From GCA-2746795 sp964643965 (lineage in GTDB: Bacteria; Chloroflexota; Anaerolineae; Promineifilales; Promineifilaceae), in contig CAZXVH010000092.1 in NCBI GenBank assembly GCA_964643965.1, positions 1-21,583 of the forward strand: a DNA stretch of 21,583 nt, given 5' to 3'. How positions within the stretch are numbered: position 1 is the stretch's first letter; every line of letters starts with the position of its first letter. The notes under the pieces are model-generated. The model saw only the letters and a program-made list of their open reading frames with translations. It did not search any database and had not been told where the DNA came from. The position numbers and the translations under genes are program-made. Below, piece after piece: positions 20,423 to 21,583 of the stretch.

Positions 20423-21124
20423 ATGAAGCTGCTGCTCTTTGACATTGACGGAACCCTGATTCGCAGCAACAGCGCCGGCCGGGCGGCCATGACCTACGCC
20501 ATGGAGCAGGTTTTTGGCAGCGCCGGCCCCATTGGCGGCTACCACATGGGTGGCAAAACAGATCCGCGCATCATCACCGATTTGCTGCTGGCCGCCGGTT
20601 TTGAACTAAAGCTCATTCAGGCCAAGCTGCCCACCGTTTACGATGTGCTGACTGCCAGAGCGCGAGAAACCTTCGCCGACAAAGGCATCACGCCCTGCCC
20701 GGGCATCCCGGAACTGCTGGCAGCGCTGCGGGAGCGAAGCGATGTCATCCTCGGTTTGGTGACGGGCAATATCGTCAGCACCGCCCCGTTAAAGCTGAAG
20801 GCGGGCGGCCTTGATCCGGAGCAGTTCCGGGTGGGCGCCTATGGCTCCGACCATATGGACCGCAATCGGCTGCCGGAGATCGCCATGAAACGGGCGCAGG
20901 AGTTGACGGGGGAATCGTTTACCGGGAGTAATACGGTCGTCATCGGCGACACCCCGGCTGATATTTTGTGTGCACGAGCGGGAAAGGCAACGGCCGTTGC
21001 CGTCGCCAGCGGTTGGCACGGTTCACACACCCTGGCAAAATACAAACCAGACCATCTGTTAGAAGATTTAAGCGACACCCAAAACATACAGGACATCCTG
21101 CTGGCCGCAAACAAGGAGGGCTGA
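20423..21124 (+). CDS. HAD-superfamily hydrolase, phosphoglycolate phosphatase-like
   Basis: Cytoplasmic phosphatase of 233 residues. Motif I is FDIDGTLIR with nucleophile Asp7 and acid/base Asp9; a helical cap follows (about 15-100); motif II is LGLVTGNI (Thr), the Lys lies in PLKLKAGGL and motif IV is VVIGDTPADI (Asp176, Asp180). The substrate is unknown; phosphoglycolate or small sugar phosphates are typical. I choose ATG 20423, one base after the lyase stop, because motif I then sits at the N-terminus as usual; the frame stays open 93 bases further upstream inside the lyase gene. Its TGA overlaps the ATG of the next gene, so all four genes appear to be co-transcribed. Confidence 0.9.
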   Translation: MKLLLFDIDGTLIRSNSAGRAAMTYAMEQVFGSAGPIGGYHMGGKTDPRIITDLLLAAGFELKLIQAKLPTVYDVLTARARETFADKGITPCPGIPELLAALRERSDVILGLVTGNIVSTAPLKLKAGGLDPEQFRVGAYGSDHMDRNRLPEIAMKRAQELTGESFTGSNTVVIGDTPADILCARAGKATAVAVASGWHGSHTLAKYKPDHLLEDLSDTQNIQDILLAANKEG

Positions 21125-21405
21125 TGCCTACAAAAAACAGCGAGGATCAAGAAGCTATTCAATTTGATTCAGAAAAACCGACCGCCTTCACCTTCTCTCA
21201 ACTATCTCAGTGGGTGATCTGGCAAATGGCTAAGCAAAAAGGAAAGGTGCAGGCGGGCGCTGTCCGTCCCGCCAGGGTAGATGCAGCCTGGTATCCGGCC
21301 ATTATTCAACCTAAAGAAAAAAGCGTCCAGGTATATGGCTACCTGGACATTCGCTTTGAATCGCCAGAAGAAGCAGCGGAATGGGTAGCAAAACAAACGG
21401 CATAG
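21124..21405 (+). CDS. Small protein of unknown function, last gene of the operon
   Basis: A 93-residue soluble protein with no signal or membrane segment. It has a polar N-terminus (DQEAIQFDSEKP), a short Trp-containing helix (SQLSQWVIWQMAKQKG), then a likely beta strand and an acidic helix (DIRFESPEEAAEWVAKQ). I recognise no family. Translation is well supported: AAGGAGG (21113-21119) lies 4 bases before the ATG, and the ATG shares its A with the TGA of the HAD gene (TGATG overlap), which implies translational coupling. Confidence 0.75.
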   Translation: MPTKNSEDQEAIQFDSEKPTAFTFSQLSQWVIWQMAKQKGKVQAGAVRPARVDAAWYPAIIQPKEKSVQVYGYLDIRFESPEEAAEWVAKQTA

Positions 21406-21583
21406 TCAAAGCTGACCTTCTCCAGAAACGTGGCCAGAAAGGAAGACAGCGTACCCTTTTTTCGGAAGAAACATGAGAACCAAAAGAGAGCTTAGTTCAA
21501 AATGAAAGAAACCATCTTTACAATTCACAAGGTATCTTCTCAATAAACTGGGAGATTACAAAAGTTTTGGCATCAGAGTGTTC
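21406..21583. other. Window end without a recognisable gene
   Basis: AT-rich sequence with only very short frames on both strands. No clear terminator follows the operon, although a T6 run occurs near 21460. No AACGGCCGTT site. Confidence 0.5.

Larger units (their letters stand above)
931..20998. repeat. Highly iterated palindrome AACGGCCGTT, 30 exact copies
   Basis: Exact copies start at 931, 1186, 1314, 1535, 1992, 2182, 2466, 3695, 4093, 4808, 5542, 6547, 7095, 8770, 9860, 9914, 11776, 12127, 12978, 14076, 14538, 14873, 16525, 16788, 17255, 17688, 18391, 19740, 20175 and 20989. About seven more sites keep the core ACGGCCGT (for example near 2983, 7288, 7371, 10032, 13805, 13835, 19609). 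Chance predicts about 0.02 copies of a 10-mer in this length with equal base use. Sites lie in all three codon phases and encode NGR, TAV or RP. Confidence 0.9.

Overview
This window looks like ordinary chromosome, interrupted by repeats and by a small patch of gene decay, from a Chloroflexota bacterium. I favour the Anaerolineae / Ardenticatenia / Caldilineae side of the phylum. This rests on recollection of lineage traits, not on a search: extracytoplasmic proteins with long Pro/Thr linkers, a leaderless-looking gene start, and a 10-base palindrome AACGGCCGTT that I count 30 times in 21.6 kb. No rRNA, tRNA, CRISPR array or insertion sequence is visible.

Layout. Bases 1-1261 hold the 3' end of a secreted, modular beta-sandwich gene on the + strand, cut by an in-frame amber codon at 599-601. 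It converges on a minus-strand pair, hemW then mobA (3111-1243), with a long imperfect hairpin between them. hemW and a soluble GAF histidine kinase (3230-4498) are transcribed divergently from a shared gap with two overlapping candidate promoters. A CBS-pair protein follows (4622-5059), bracketed by heptamer arrays in opposite orientation. Next comes a heptamer-plus-octamer array that runs to within 6 bases of a biotin-carrier protein gene (5317-5835), then an M24 aminopeptidase (5910-7013), a lipoprotein with a TIM-barrel glycosidase-like domain (7027-8397), a SpoU/TrmH methyltransferase (8447-8965), a membrane-anchored PP2C phosphatase (9090-10031) and RNase J (10179-11807).

Bases 11864-12584 form an AT-rich minus-strand patch of remnants: the first 58 codons of an endonuclease/exonuclease/phosphatase-family gene, the C-terminal part of a PIN (VapC-like) toxin, and an apparently intact antitoxin-like gene.

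Bases 16516-12730 (minus) hold the most interesting unit: a CPA2-type cation/proton antiporter with a TrkA (RCK) domain, followed one base after its stop by a protein with a kinase-like domain, a membrane helix, a Pro/Thr linker and an FGE/SUMF-like domain. The kinase has GCE where DFG should be, and the FGE-like domain lacks the catalytic cysteines. It is therefore best read as a transmembrane pseudoenzyme coupled to a transporter, a candidate undescribed regulatory system.

On the + strand there follow a SAM methyltransferase with a structured leader (16724-17611), clpS with a near-consensus promoter placed so that the mRNA would be leaderless (17741-18052), a paired inverted repeat (18052-18109), and a tight four-gene operon (18179-21405): class III aminotransferase, DapA-family lyase, HAD phosphatase and a small unknown protein. 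The last 178 bases hold no recognisable gene.
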